Shown here: positions 1 to 9,115 of the stretch, piece after piece
How the letters are laid out: every line of letters starts with the position of its first letter
How positions within the stretch are numbered: the stretch's first letter is position 1
Assembly: GCA_027596945.1 (NCBI GenBank)
Contig: JADGJH010000429.1
Span: forward strand, 1 to 18,767
Length of the DNA: 18,767 nt
DNA from: Physocladia obscura
Lineage: Eukaryota; Chytridiomycota; Chytridiomycetes; Chytridiales; Chytriomycetaceae
Direction of reading: 5' to 3'
Program-made: the position numbers and the translations under genes
The notes under the pieces: generated by a model
The model's input: the letters and a program-made list of their open reading frames with translations, nothing else
What the model was told of the DNA's origin: nothing
Databases searched by the model: none

Positions 1-539
1 CTTTAAAACAATAAAATTGTATTAAAAACCTATTTTGAATATTTTTAATTAATAATTTGCAGATTTTTTAATCGTTGTTAATTAATAATCAATTTTTTTG
101 TTTAGAATTTTCGATAGCAGTTTCTGCCAAATTTAGCAATTAAAATGATGGTATCAATGCAAATTAAATAGGTGAATCCAAGCACTTATTTGCTTTTTCA
201 GAAGACAAACAGCAATTTATTTTAACAACTGAAGCACGTGTATTGATCCTCATCTTTGGCCATCAAAAGTTTGAGTGGATGTTTTAGTGAATCAACATAA
301 CTAAGGAGTATGATAAATATAATTAATTACTTAATGAAAACAATACACTAATACAAAACATAAATGATATGAATGAGACTGTATTTTTTAATATTTATCT
401 ATAAACAGTTTGAGTGGACTTTCAGTACAATCAAACTTTTTATCCATTTTCCTTATCACACAAAACCCCCAAGTTTATATGTACACATAAATTCTGCTTA
501 ATGTTGGAAATGATTATTCTTTGTTGATTGGGTTTTTGA
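1..539. other. AT-rich intergenic stretch, nothing recognised
   Basis: No convincing coding frame, RNA gene or repeat was found here. It lies downstream, in minus-strand sense, of the decayed CR-type NTPase remnant, so it may hold further eroded 3' sequence from that gene, but no motif supports this. Confidence 0.5.
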
Positions 540-2690
540 ATGTGGTCTCTGTTATAAAGGATAAAGTTAATCTTCCATGCAGCTTGAACTCATCCTACTT
601 TCTGCAAAAGTTCCATGACCAGCAGCAACAGTCTGGAATAATTCACTGCCAAATATAATCTATCCATTAATTCTCTGTGTACCATGAATAAGAATTGAAA
701 TACAAAGCTTTCATAAAAGATTTAGAGTTTGAGTTCTAATCATAACTGAGAGACCCAAACAACTGAAAGCGGGATTCCTATCTGTACAGTTCTTAATTTC
801 TTGGAAGGCCTGTTTCTGCTGTATTTGTAGCACCAAATTAACAACAGCAGCAGCAGTATTCAAGGGAGCAAGTTTTGAAAGTTTTTCCCAGTGATAGTTG
901 GCAATGTGCAAAGGATTCAAACAAATTTCTGCAAAGTGAAGAAAGCAATGTTTTGCCATCAGAAGCAAGCATAAATTTACATAGTTTGCTCTTCTCTTGT
1001 GTTAGGAAAATTTCGAGAGCTTTTCCACAATAAATTTTACAAAGCATGTTAGAAATACATTATGTGTGATTAAAAATAAAAAAAATCAATAAGCCTGAAG
1101 CAAACTGAAGAGTAATGATGACTTATTTCATTGTCTTTCTGCAATCTTCCATCTGCAATCATTTTAAATTTCTTAATGCTCAGGCAACTGATGGCAGATC
1201 AAATAGTATCAGCAATATCCTTTGGTTTTTTGAACAAAACATGCAATTCCACCAATTAAATTAAAACATTCCTTGACAATTTCAGGCGACAAATCATACA
1301 TTTTACAAGCTGAAAGCAATTTGTTAGATTTAAGAATAAAATGTGTTATACAAGCTGAATAAAGGTTAAATAATATTTAATAGAATTGGAAATAGAAAGA
1401 TTATTTATTAGATAACTGTGAAAGAAAATTATTTTCATTCACTACAAAATTCAAGAATAGGGATTAAATGTTCTAACTTTGTCTCTTTATATTTGAACAT
1501 TTTTCTTTTGCTCAGAAATTGGGTTTTAATCAATATTGAGGCATTAGAAATGAGGCACAAAAAAAGGTTTTAATTTATGGCACGGAATTGGGCATATTAA
1601 ATTGCTCTATTCTTGGAAATAAATAATAAGATTCTAAAAACTAAATTATACTTTACTGTGCAAATTCCACTAGTTCAAGTGAATCTGCCTTTACAGCATT
1701 CAACACAATTCCTCCAAATCCCAGACAGAAAGATAGAAGAGTGGAGCTGATTTTGTGAACTTGATAATTCTTTGTGGTGCTTTCAAGCAGGCAAGGCAAC
1801 CACAACTGTGATGGCACAAACAGCAGAAAGCCTGTCAGGCAGTGTATTTGTGAGATATCAAGTGGTAGGAAACTCCAAATATGGATGAAGAGAAGCATAT
1901 TTAGTCATCCAAAACAGCACTTGTTACTCAAAACAGAAATCCAAGGAAATTACCTCACACAATGCAGTACAACAGTCTTCACATCATCCATCTGGTGCAG
2001 CCTCCACATGATGTAAATCAAAAATACACTCTTCCCAATCTCCAGATTTCCAGCAATTGCAAAACCACTCATTCCCCATTTATCAACCAACATAATTCCA
2101 TCTAGCACCTTTTCCCAAATGATTTGAAACGTATCAGAATAGCATTTCCTTATAAAGAATTGTTTTGGGATTTCTTTGCAGAAAGTGGCATAGGATTGAA
2201 TGTTAGGTAATTGTTAATGGAAACCAGATTCAACAGGCACATCCAAAAATCTGTTAGACTCACTTATTGACTGACATTCACAGTGGTTAATGATTGTAGG
2301 GGACTTTTTGGTACTGAATAGAGAGCATTAATCAACTTTCAAAAACAAAATAATCACCTACAAGTATTTACTTTGATAATAAGATGCTTCTTGGACTGTG
2401 ACCCAAAAACTCCAAGAGAAGAGGACAACCAGGGTCAAAAGTAATGTCTTCTTCATTGATATTGAAGAAGCAGTTGTCAAAGAGACCAGAAGCAGACTGA
2501 GATACTTCCACAGGCAAAAGGAGGGTGATTAGTGAAGAGGCAATGTTTATGAGAAGAGAACCAGGCCTTGATTGATAAGCAGCAATCAGTCCATTGATGT
2601 CTTCAATGTCCTTAAAGACACTTTGATACTTTGGTGACTTGGTTGTTGCACCCAAACAAAAGTGGGAGTCATGTCCCTTGACAACCAATA
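540..2690 (-). pseudogene. Decayed Crinkler/RHS-type (CR) P-loop NTPase remnant
   Basis: Minus-strand fragments in several frames line up in the order expected for the eukaryotic CR (Crinkler/RHS) ATPase group. An open N-terminal block at 2688-2368 has no recognised domain. Next comes a block at about 2210-1930 with a Walker A of form GxxxxGKS (GNLEIGKS, 2051-2028), followed by a hydrophobic strand and a helix. A block near 1790-1690 contains a W-x-LEEL-like motif (WDLEEL). A block near 1310-1220 has NLIGGIACF. A block at 1047-840 contains NLFESFAH (about 930-904), and a tail piece near 650-610 contains ELFQ. An in-frame TAA lies near 2204, and frame changes separate the blocks. Introns could explain some of the breaks, but not obviously all of them. 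CR proteins are effector-like or transposon-associated proteins known in oomycetes and chytrids. Identification rests on motif order, without a search. No N-terminal header or toxin domain was recognised. Confidence 0.55.
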
Positions 2691-3840
2691 CTCAGATTTC
2701 TTGGCAGGGTTGCCAAGGCATGTGTCAAAAACAGAGAGTGACAAGTTAATTAGATTAACTCCACATCACAATCTGTCTTGCACACATATATTAGTATTAA
2801 GACATGTATTAGGCTCATTCTTCAGTTAGCTTTCTTCAATATTTCAAGTTTGTTGCAGACTAGTCATGTTTTAGATTTGGAGGACCATTCTCTGTGCATG
2901 TGATAAATGTGCTTCATAGAACAATTTACTTTTGGGGGCATGTTCAAAGTACTTTGAAAAGTATTAGAGCATGATTATATCCAATGAATTTGAACTTTTG
3001 AATGACCAAAAATCAAACTCAAAATAAATAAGTAAATAAATCATATAAAATCAATACATAAAGTTAGCTCATATCAAATACACAAATTTGTGTATATTTA
3101 TGTGAATAATTTGTCAAACTTTGAAATAGCTCAAAAATTAGAAAATTGAAGGAGTAGATAGGTTTTAAAAACAATCTTTTATTTTTGTAGTATCTCAAGA
3201 CTAAACAGCCAGCTCAAATTGCATACCCAGATCTATTAAAACCTTTTTTATCTTTAAATTAAATCTAAAATAGCTAAATTTGATTGTGATTTGAAGGATT
3301 AGATACACTTTGAATATTTGGGTTTGTCCACTTTTTCTGCCTATTTCAAAATCCTGACAGCATCACCCTCCCCCTGGTGTGTTTCCAGGCATTTGAACAT
3401 TATATTAAGTGGAGTGGGTGTCTTACTATTAACTAGTAAACATACCAGATTTTTCTCAATGGTTCTCTGTTGATTCTGTTGACACGTCTGCAGTAATGCA
3501 TCACAGTAGGAACAACAGATCAGTTGAAACAGAATTTGTTTAATCTTTTCATGAAGATTGCTTGCTTTTATCAACTGGTCATAAATAAAGCTATTTTTAT
3601 TATTATTTAACTTTATTGAAATAAACTAAGACAAACAGATTTGTAATGCTGTTGCATTGTTAGTATTTGTCTTGATTATGCCCCATATGAATGGGATCAA
3701 GAATGATAATTGTGTACATTTTGCCATTTTGCAAAATTAGATTGTTAACAAACAGTTTATTTCTTTTTTGAGAAAAAACTAATAGACCTTAAATTAATGA
3801 AGAAAGATTTATTTTGCATTGCTTGTTTTGTAATATACAC
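2691..3840. other. AT-rich stretch with no supported gene
   Basis: This interval is AT-rich. The only sizeable frame is a 77-residue minus-strand frame at 3574-3341, which has no recognised motif and no partner exon. It lies upstream, in minus-strand sense, of the CR-type remnant and could be its eroded 5' flank. Confidence 0.4.
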
Positions 3841-3846
3841 CTCTCA

Positions 3847-4206
3847 TCACAAAGTTGCATATACTTCAACAGCCAGCATTTGAGAAAAGAGATGCTCACT
3901 GTCTGCTAGAAGCCACAGCAATACGAAAATGAGAGGGAATTCACAACAACACACATTGGAAGACAATCCAATTCCTATCAATGAAATCCAAATCAAATGA
4001 CAGAACAAATGACAGATGGATGTCTGACAAAGATAAAGAGGATGGGCACCTTGTTGATACACAAGAGATTCAACTGTAACAGTCTCATTCATCCATTTGG
4101 GAACGTTTTTCTCTTTTGTCAAGACACTTTGAAAGAAGCCTGTCAATAGGTTGAAGCTGATTAACAAATTTTGAAATGGAGTTTTTTTTTCAGTTTTATT
4201 CAGCAC
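3847..4206 (-). other. Orphan 119-codon open frame, unrecognised
   Basis: This frame opens with GTG, not ATG, so it would be an internal exon or a remnant if it is real. It begins with a lysine-rich stretch and a block containing KNVPKWMNE, then becomes strongly hydrophobic and cysteine-rich in its second half. It resembles no family I can name. The composition looks more coding-like than the surrounding AT-rich DNA. It lies on the same strand as the CR-type remnant and 1.1 kb upstream of it, so both could be parts of one broken gene. It could also be chance. Confidence 0.2.
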
Positions 4207-4784
4207 CTAGAAATTTTGAATGATTTTGATTCGTCAACAAACATTACATTTCATTAATATTCTTTGTATATATAACATTAATAAATTAAAATCAATCATT
4301 TCTATTAGATGCTACAGCAAGAGAACCCACAATTGGAACACAGTGTACCCAAATCTCCTTTAACAAGAAAGGCACCATGATGGGGAAAAAAATAAAACAT
4401 CTTTTTTCAATTTTTTTTTTTCATTTCTCTTCCCTTTTTCCAAAACGATCCCTAACACGAAAAAAGAAGGAAAAAAAAAAAGCTCAATTCGGTCCCAATC
4501 ATAGGCCAAAAACAATTTCCTATGCACTGCTTTGATGTGAATGTCCGCCAACATGCGTCGCATCATCCTTTTCCAGATCAAATTCAACGATAAAGAAGGG
4601 AATGTTTTTTGACAATGACTTGCACACAAGTCGGATCGGTTGGTTGTTGAGGTAACGAACAAGGTTCACGTTGATGCCAAGGTTTAAGTCGAATGTATTG
4701 AGATCAATGAATGGTGCAAATATCTGGGGAGTAGTTTTCGATATTATTGTTTACATTCATCAAATTTCATTTTGCTATACTCGT
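4207..4784. other. Region 3' of the DUF1769 gene
   Basis: This stretch follows the DUF1769 stop on the minus strand. A 100-codon minus-strand frame at 4662-4360 is low-complexity (lysine and phenylalanine runs produced by A/T tracts) and is not credible as a gene. The stretch probably holds the 3' untranslated region and terminator of the DUF1769 gene. GC content falls sharply from the gene into this region. Confidence 0.4.
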
Positions 4785-5877
4785 TTACTTTCTAACTTCG
4801 CTGGCTCGCTTTTTCCATTCCTTGCTTCGCTCGTTACTAGTTTGCTTTACCTCCAAATTGTAGACATACTCGGGCAAAAACTTTGCATCTTCACGATGAG
4901 ACTTTGAACCAAAAAACCTTCTCCTCTCGGCAACAGCAGCATTGGGAAATTTGGGTTCATCCAGATACTCGGGCAGTAACAGGTTATTGTGTTCGTGGAG
5001 CTCCTTCTCGCCGCCCCAGACCCAATCCCCAAGCACAGGGGTAAGATCGAACGGTAAAGACTGCGGATTCGTGGAGAGTGCGATGCTGGTTTCGGCGGAG
5101 GGAGAAGTTGCGGCGTAGAGTGGCTTGGAGGAAGATTTGAACAGTTTATCATTGGAAGCTGAGTTTGGGATCGGCAAAGCGGACGATGGGGCTTTGATGA
5201 CGTGAGCCGTGTTCATTGCGCAGAGAGCTGGTGAGTACAGCCAGGGGGTGTCGGAGTAGAGGTCGGCGAGGAGGGCTGGATCGATCATGTTTGCAAACTT
5301 CATTGCGAGCCACGCGCCGGTGGGCGGGTTGACTTTGCGCTCGAACTCGGCGCCAAACACCACGTCGTCGGCCGAGTATTCCTGTGTGTGGTTGGTTAAT
5401 TGCCTGTCGTGTGGTGCGGGGGCACAAGTCACATGACGATGTTCAAGGCCATATGGCTTCAGGGAGGACTCCATACACGTGACTTCAGAGAAGAGGGGAT
5501 ACAAAGGGACTCACGTGCTTGAAGCGGCCCTGCAGCTGGATGGAAAAAAGGCGTCTGCGGCTACCAAAGTAGGGTGAGTCTTGGCGTGGCGGCTCGTCAG
5601 GGCCTGGGGTGCGGCCCTTGAAGTTGCGCACGCGTACGGCCACGCGACCCACGAAGAACGGGCTGTCGATAAAGTGCGGGATCGCGTCGTTGTTGATGCT
5701 GGTGGTTGTGAGCGTGGACAGTGACGGGCCGATCCGCACCCGCAACGTACGCCCGGCCGCTCCGAGCCCCGGCGGCGACTCGTCAGACACCTCGGGCGTG
5801 CCCGGTATCACGGGAGTACTGGCTCCGCTCTCCTTGTCCTTATCGCTCCCTCCGCCGCCTCCAAACAGCCAGCTCAT
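4785..5877 (-). CDS. DUF1769 / Duc1-like cortical protein
   Basis: Two exons, 5877-5515 and 5381-4785, are joined in phase 0 across a 133-nt intron (donor GTGAGT, acceptor ACACAG), giving 319 residues. The N-terminus is a short glycine and acidic segment (WLFGGGG near residue 3). The DUF1769 core follows: VRVRNFKG at 81-88, SPYF and a basic RRR run at 101-109, GRFK at 117-120, then across the junction SADDVVFGAEF at 124-134. Further family-like blocks are DPALLADLYSDTPW (155-168), LYSPAL and a C-terminal RRRFF...PEYVYNLE segment (274-299). The fission-yeast founder, Duc1, is a cell-cortex protein reported to bind PI(4,5)P2; its biochemical role is poorly known. No signal peptide or membrane span is seen, so a peripheral membrane role is inferred. 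The start follows a purine-rich tract, 103 nt after the bZIP stop. Family naming is from memory of the motif pattern. Confidence 0.75.
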
Positions 5878-5980
5878 TTCTTCTTTTTCTTCTTTCTCAA
5901 ATCACTACATACCAAACCTCTGTTAAACCATCATGCAAGCAAGAAAAAAAATAGAAAACAACATAACGAAAAAAAGGCAG

Positions 5981-6789
5981 TCAATGTTTTCCTGCCAGGC
6001 TGTTCATTTTTAGCATTGCTTGATGGGCTTCGTGCAGATGCTGCTCGAGGGTGCCGACGCGTTCCATAAGATCCTTTTGGCGAGATAGCAGCGTCAGTTT
6101 TTCGTTTTCGAGCACGGCCACCTTGACTTCGAGATCCTTCTTGTCGGCCTGTAGGGTACGGACTGTGGAATCAAGGGACTCAACCTGCCGCCGCGCAGAA
6201 AGCAGAAAGTGTAAGAAGGGGTGGTGAGCCGAGGTGGCGCGGAGCAGAGGGAGAGACACACCTTCTGTAGCTTTCGCAGCCGCGACCTCCGTGCAGCCTC
6301 GGTATTGCGGCGCCTCTTTTTGGCGGCGGGGTCGTCGTTGTTGTCGTTGTGACTGTCGTTGTCGTCATCATGATCATTGTCGTCCTCGGGATCAGCGGAC
6401 GCGGACGTTCGTGAGGCGGGACGGCCCTTGTGCGGCACTGGCACCAGCACGGGTCCAATGTTGCTACTGCCGATGGAGGCGGAACCAGACCCAGCCGCCA
6501 CGCTGGCCCCAATGTTGAGGTCGTCCGCTGCCCCCTCGTAATGCAGCATCGCCGTAGACAGCTGGATTGGTAATGCGTCGCTTCCCACTAGCCCAACGCC
6601 CACGCCTCGTGCGTCCAATTCGCCCGTCGTCGCACTGTACAGCTGCATCAATCTGTCGTTCTGTTCTTGACCCTGCAAATGCCCATGCGCTTGATGTTGA
6701 AGTTGCTGTTGATGTTGATGTAGCTGTTGTTGCCCTAGCACTGTGTTTGGCGATAATGTCGAAGAAGTTGATGAAGAAGCTTGCATCAT
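5981..6789 (-). CDS. Gcn4/CPC1-type bZIP transcription factor
   Basis: Two exons, 6789-6262 and 6184-5981, are joined in phase 0 by a 77-nt intron (donor GTGTGT, acceptor CGGCAG), giving 243 residues. Residues 19-42 are rich in Gln and His. Residues 133-153 form an acidic Asp/Asn-rich run, possibly an activation region. The basic region follows, with NTEAARRSR at 162-170; the N-x7-R spacing and these residues match the Gcn4 DNA-contact helix. The intron falls directly after RKLQK (172-176), between the basic region and the zipper. The zipper has leucines at seven successive heptad positions (residues 180, 187, 194, 201, 208, 215 and 222), long for a Gcn4-type protein. The family binds TGACTCA sites and controls amino-acid starvation genes; that role is inferred here. 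Two TGACTC sites and four small upstream frames lie 165-270 nt upstream. A second ATG directly follows the first. Confidence 0.88.
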
Positions 6790-6953
6790 GTCCCAAACAA
6801 TTGGTGCTCCAAATGAGTGAACTGACTACCCACTGTATGAAAAATGTTGAACTACTTGTCACACTGTCTGTGCGAGTAGATGTTTGTTTTTCGTATTTAC
6901 TGCGAAGGCGGAGGAGGGTATTGTTTCTCGTGTGCTTGTTTCGCAATCTTTCT

Positions 6954-7057
6954 TCACGACAAAATTTTGTGAGTCATTGTGATTGGAGTCATCCTGACAG
7001 GTTCAAAAGAAATGCGAAGTCATTCCAACAATTGTCTGATGCTTCAATTCTTCTCAT
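6954..7057 (-). promoter_or_regulatory. Cluster of short upstream ORFs before the bZIP gene
   Basis: On the minus strand, four ATG-initiated short frames precede the bZIP start. They are a 22-codon frame at 7057-6989, a 6-codon frame at 7023-7003, a 12-codon frame at 6992-6954, and an internal ATG at 6977 sharing the last stop. The first frame's TGA overlaps the ATG of the third in an ATGA quartet. From 6953 to the main ATG at 6789 there is no further ATG. GCN4, cpc-1 and ATF4 mRNAs use upstream ORFs for translational control. Whether these frames are transcribed is unknown, because the transcription start cannot be seen. Confidence 0.4.
6970..6991 (-). promoter_or_regulatory. Two Gcn4-type TGACTC elements
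   Basis: The minus strand carries ATGACTC twice, starting at 6992 and 6977, as a direct repeat with 8 nt between copies. The copy at 6976-6970 is a full TGACTCA AP-1/Gcn4 consensus. The copy at 6991-6986 is the TGACTC core. They lie about 180-200 nt upstream of a gene encoding a Gcn4-like protein, which suggests autoregulation as reported for cpc-1/cpcA. They overlap upstream-frame start codons, so their role depends on where transcription begins. Confidence 0.4.
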
Positions 7058-7992
7058 TGTTGTCAACTTCTGACAATAATTGGTTATTTACGATATTTAA
7101 TCAAATAACCCTCACCCCACAAGACCCCTTATCATTGAAATGAGCAAAAACAAACAAAAAAACCATGGGCTTGAAAGTTTCTCCTTCACTATCAACATTT
7201 TTGACTTTTTGGCACTGTGTGCAAAATTGTCACCGGGCCAAGCTGTTTTTGAGTTCTTAAAAAAAGAATTATGGAGCATTACTGGGTAAGCCAATTATTT
7301 ATCTTTCCGGGAGTGACGCCAGTCAGATTCAAATGATCGAAAGAGATTAATTGTGAGGTGTTATTGCGAAGAATGCAGTGTGTGCGTGTTTATGTTAGTA
7401 TTTCCATCAATTTTGCCCCGCAAATAATCTTTCGATATTATGTGGGGTATGTTCTGCATTCCTTCACCAAAGCATAATCGAAAAGTTTCTCCAACTCCCA
7501 CAATCGTATTTCGACACAACCTTACTCGGCCGCACCATCAACTAATTCTTCAAAACGTGTAGACAGTCGACAAAGTTTTGGCATGTGTGTCCCAAATAAC
7601 GCTCGCACACAGTTTTTTCTGTCTGTTTGTGCTTCCTACTGTGTACATTTTCTTCCAGCGATACTATCCACGACTCAAAAGCCTCGACTCAATGTCCCAA
7701 TCATCAACCTACGCTTATTTTTATGACTAGAAATATAAAATTGGCTGTAAGTGTGATCATCGAAAATGCCCACGCTTTTATTGTGGTCATTTCAGATAAT
7801 TACTAAAAATTTCAAAATCACGTGCGCCAGCGACAAAAGCAAACTGATTATTCCTATGCGTTCGGCATACTCTGATTTTTTCAAGAGTTCCATTGCAGCC
7901 TTTATCACCGTCGGAATTAGAAAGAAAAAAAGAAAAAAGAAAAAAATGGTGTTTCTTCTTTCTTCTTCATGCAAGGAATAAAATAATTTTTA
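7058..7992. other. Intergenic region between a receptor gene and the bZIP gene
   Basis: About 0.9 kb without a supported gene. It should contain the 3' end of the last receptor gene and the promoter of the bZIP gene. A purine tract (A with scattered G) runs from about 7919 to 7947, followed by a TTCTTC-rich tract. Short frames in this interval show no motif and are probably chance. Confidence 0.5.
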
Positions 7993-9113
7993 TTACGTGA
8001 GATTTATTTTGTTGAAACCAAACATGCTGTAAACATTTTGACGAATTTCTGAATTCCAATAGACTAGAATGAACGGATCAGCCAAGTCATTGAAAAGCAC
8101 AAGCAAAGCGCAAGAGAAATCAAAGGCAAAAGAAGTTTGACTTCCAGAAACGACTGATCGCACGATTACTATTTCGGACAAATATAAGGCAAAAAAAAAA
8201 AAAAAAGATTGTAAAAATAAATCTCACAGGTAAAATATGGACTCCAAGTTACAATGAACGAGCCAACAACAGTCAAACTTTGCTTTAACAAAGCTCTTTG
8301 CTCTTCGTCCAGCTTCTCAATCTCAGCATCCAGCACAACATTTTGGTGAGTATTTAAGACATTATTCTGATTGTTGGCGTGTGATTTCGTGTGATGACTG
8401 GAGCGACAAGACGGCCCAGACACCTTAACAGTTACGGACGGAAAAAAAGGCATGTTCAATATATCATTGCTTGCCGTCGAATGTAGACTGGATATAATAA
8501 GAGCTTTTTTGATCTCGGTAACAGAGTTGTACATTGTAATGAGAATGCTGGTGTACGCAAACACAATAAATACAATCGACAGCGACACTAAAGTGAGCAC
8601 AAGTGATGTCAAGCCGATCGAAATTGCATTTCCATGTCTGCTACCGTTCCAGTCTGCCGTACAATAAACGCCACTTGAGTTGACAGTATAGGGCGCGTCT
8701 GCAAACCCAAATGGAATTGACGCAAATAAGATCGTAAATACGCCACAGCAGAGAGAACATAACGAAACTGTATTGCGCGAGATTTGTTTCTGTCGGACGA
8801 TTCCATTGTATCGGCATAGCGTTAGCATAACCACAATTGTTAAATTATTTGTAATGCTGTAGATATTGAAAAATCCACTGACTGAACATATCCACGCGTT
8901 GTTGACAAACCCGCCATATATTGAAGCTTCTGAAATACTTGCAAACGCTGCTGTTGAGTTTATAAAATCGGTCAGGCACATGCAGAAAGCCAAGTAAGTT
9001 GTCGAAGAAAAGCCTTCGATATGTCGGATCGAGCTGATAATTATAATCAGGTTTAGTAGTGAGCCTATTGCACTTATGGCACCATATATTCCTGAAAATA
9101 GTTGGTTTTGCAT
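7993..9113 (-). CDS. Rhodopsin-like (family A-like) 7TM receptor, copy 3
   Basis: Exons 9113-8228 and 8168-7993 flank a 59-nt phase-1 intron (donor GTGAGA, acceptor AAATAG, with a 15-T tract), giving 353 residues. Seven hydrophobic segments are visible. TM2 carries LAFCMCLTD (41-49). TM3 begins after Cys76 and ends in CRY (100-102), a D/ERY equivalent. Cys151 in the second extracellular loop can pair with Cys76. The third cytoplasmic loop (about 195-272) is long and polar. TM6 has TWSP (289-292). TM7 has NDLADPFILVY (322-332), an N/DP...Y equivalent, and a short tail follows. No lysine is seen in TM7, so it is not opsin-like. An ATG at 9134 would add seven residues; the one at 9113 aligns with the other copies. 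The ligand is unknown; G-protein coupling at the plasma membrane is inferred. Confidence 0.8.
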
Positions 9114-9115
9114 CT

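Noticed and set aside
4360..4662. 100-codon minus-strand frame
   Set aside because: It is driven by A/T homopolymer tracts and low-complexity Lys/Phe runs, shows no motif, and lies in the likely 3' region of the DUF1769 gene.
5609..5954. Two overlapping plus-strand frames of 105 and 77 codons
   Set aside because: They are antisense to the DUF1769 exon 1 in a GC-rich region, where long chance frames are expected. Their content is serine- and proline-rich with no motif.
6094..6260. Continuation of the bZIP exon 1 frame beyond RKLQK as the real C-terminus
   Set aside because: It would remove the leucine zipper, whereas splicing 6261-6185 joins the basic region to seven in-register heptad leucines. 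Kept only as a possible retained-intron isoform.
6567..7073. 168-codon plus-strand frame across the bZIP 5' part and leader
   Set aside because: It is antisense to the well-supported bZIP exon 1 and reads as the complement of its repetitive codons. No family motif and no partner exon are seen.
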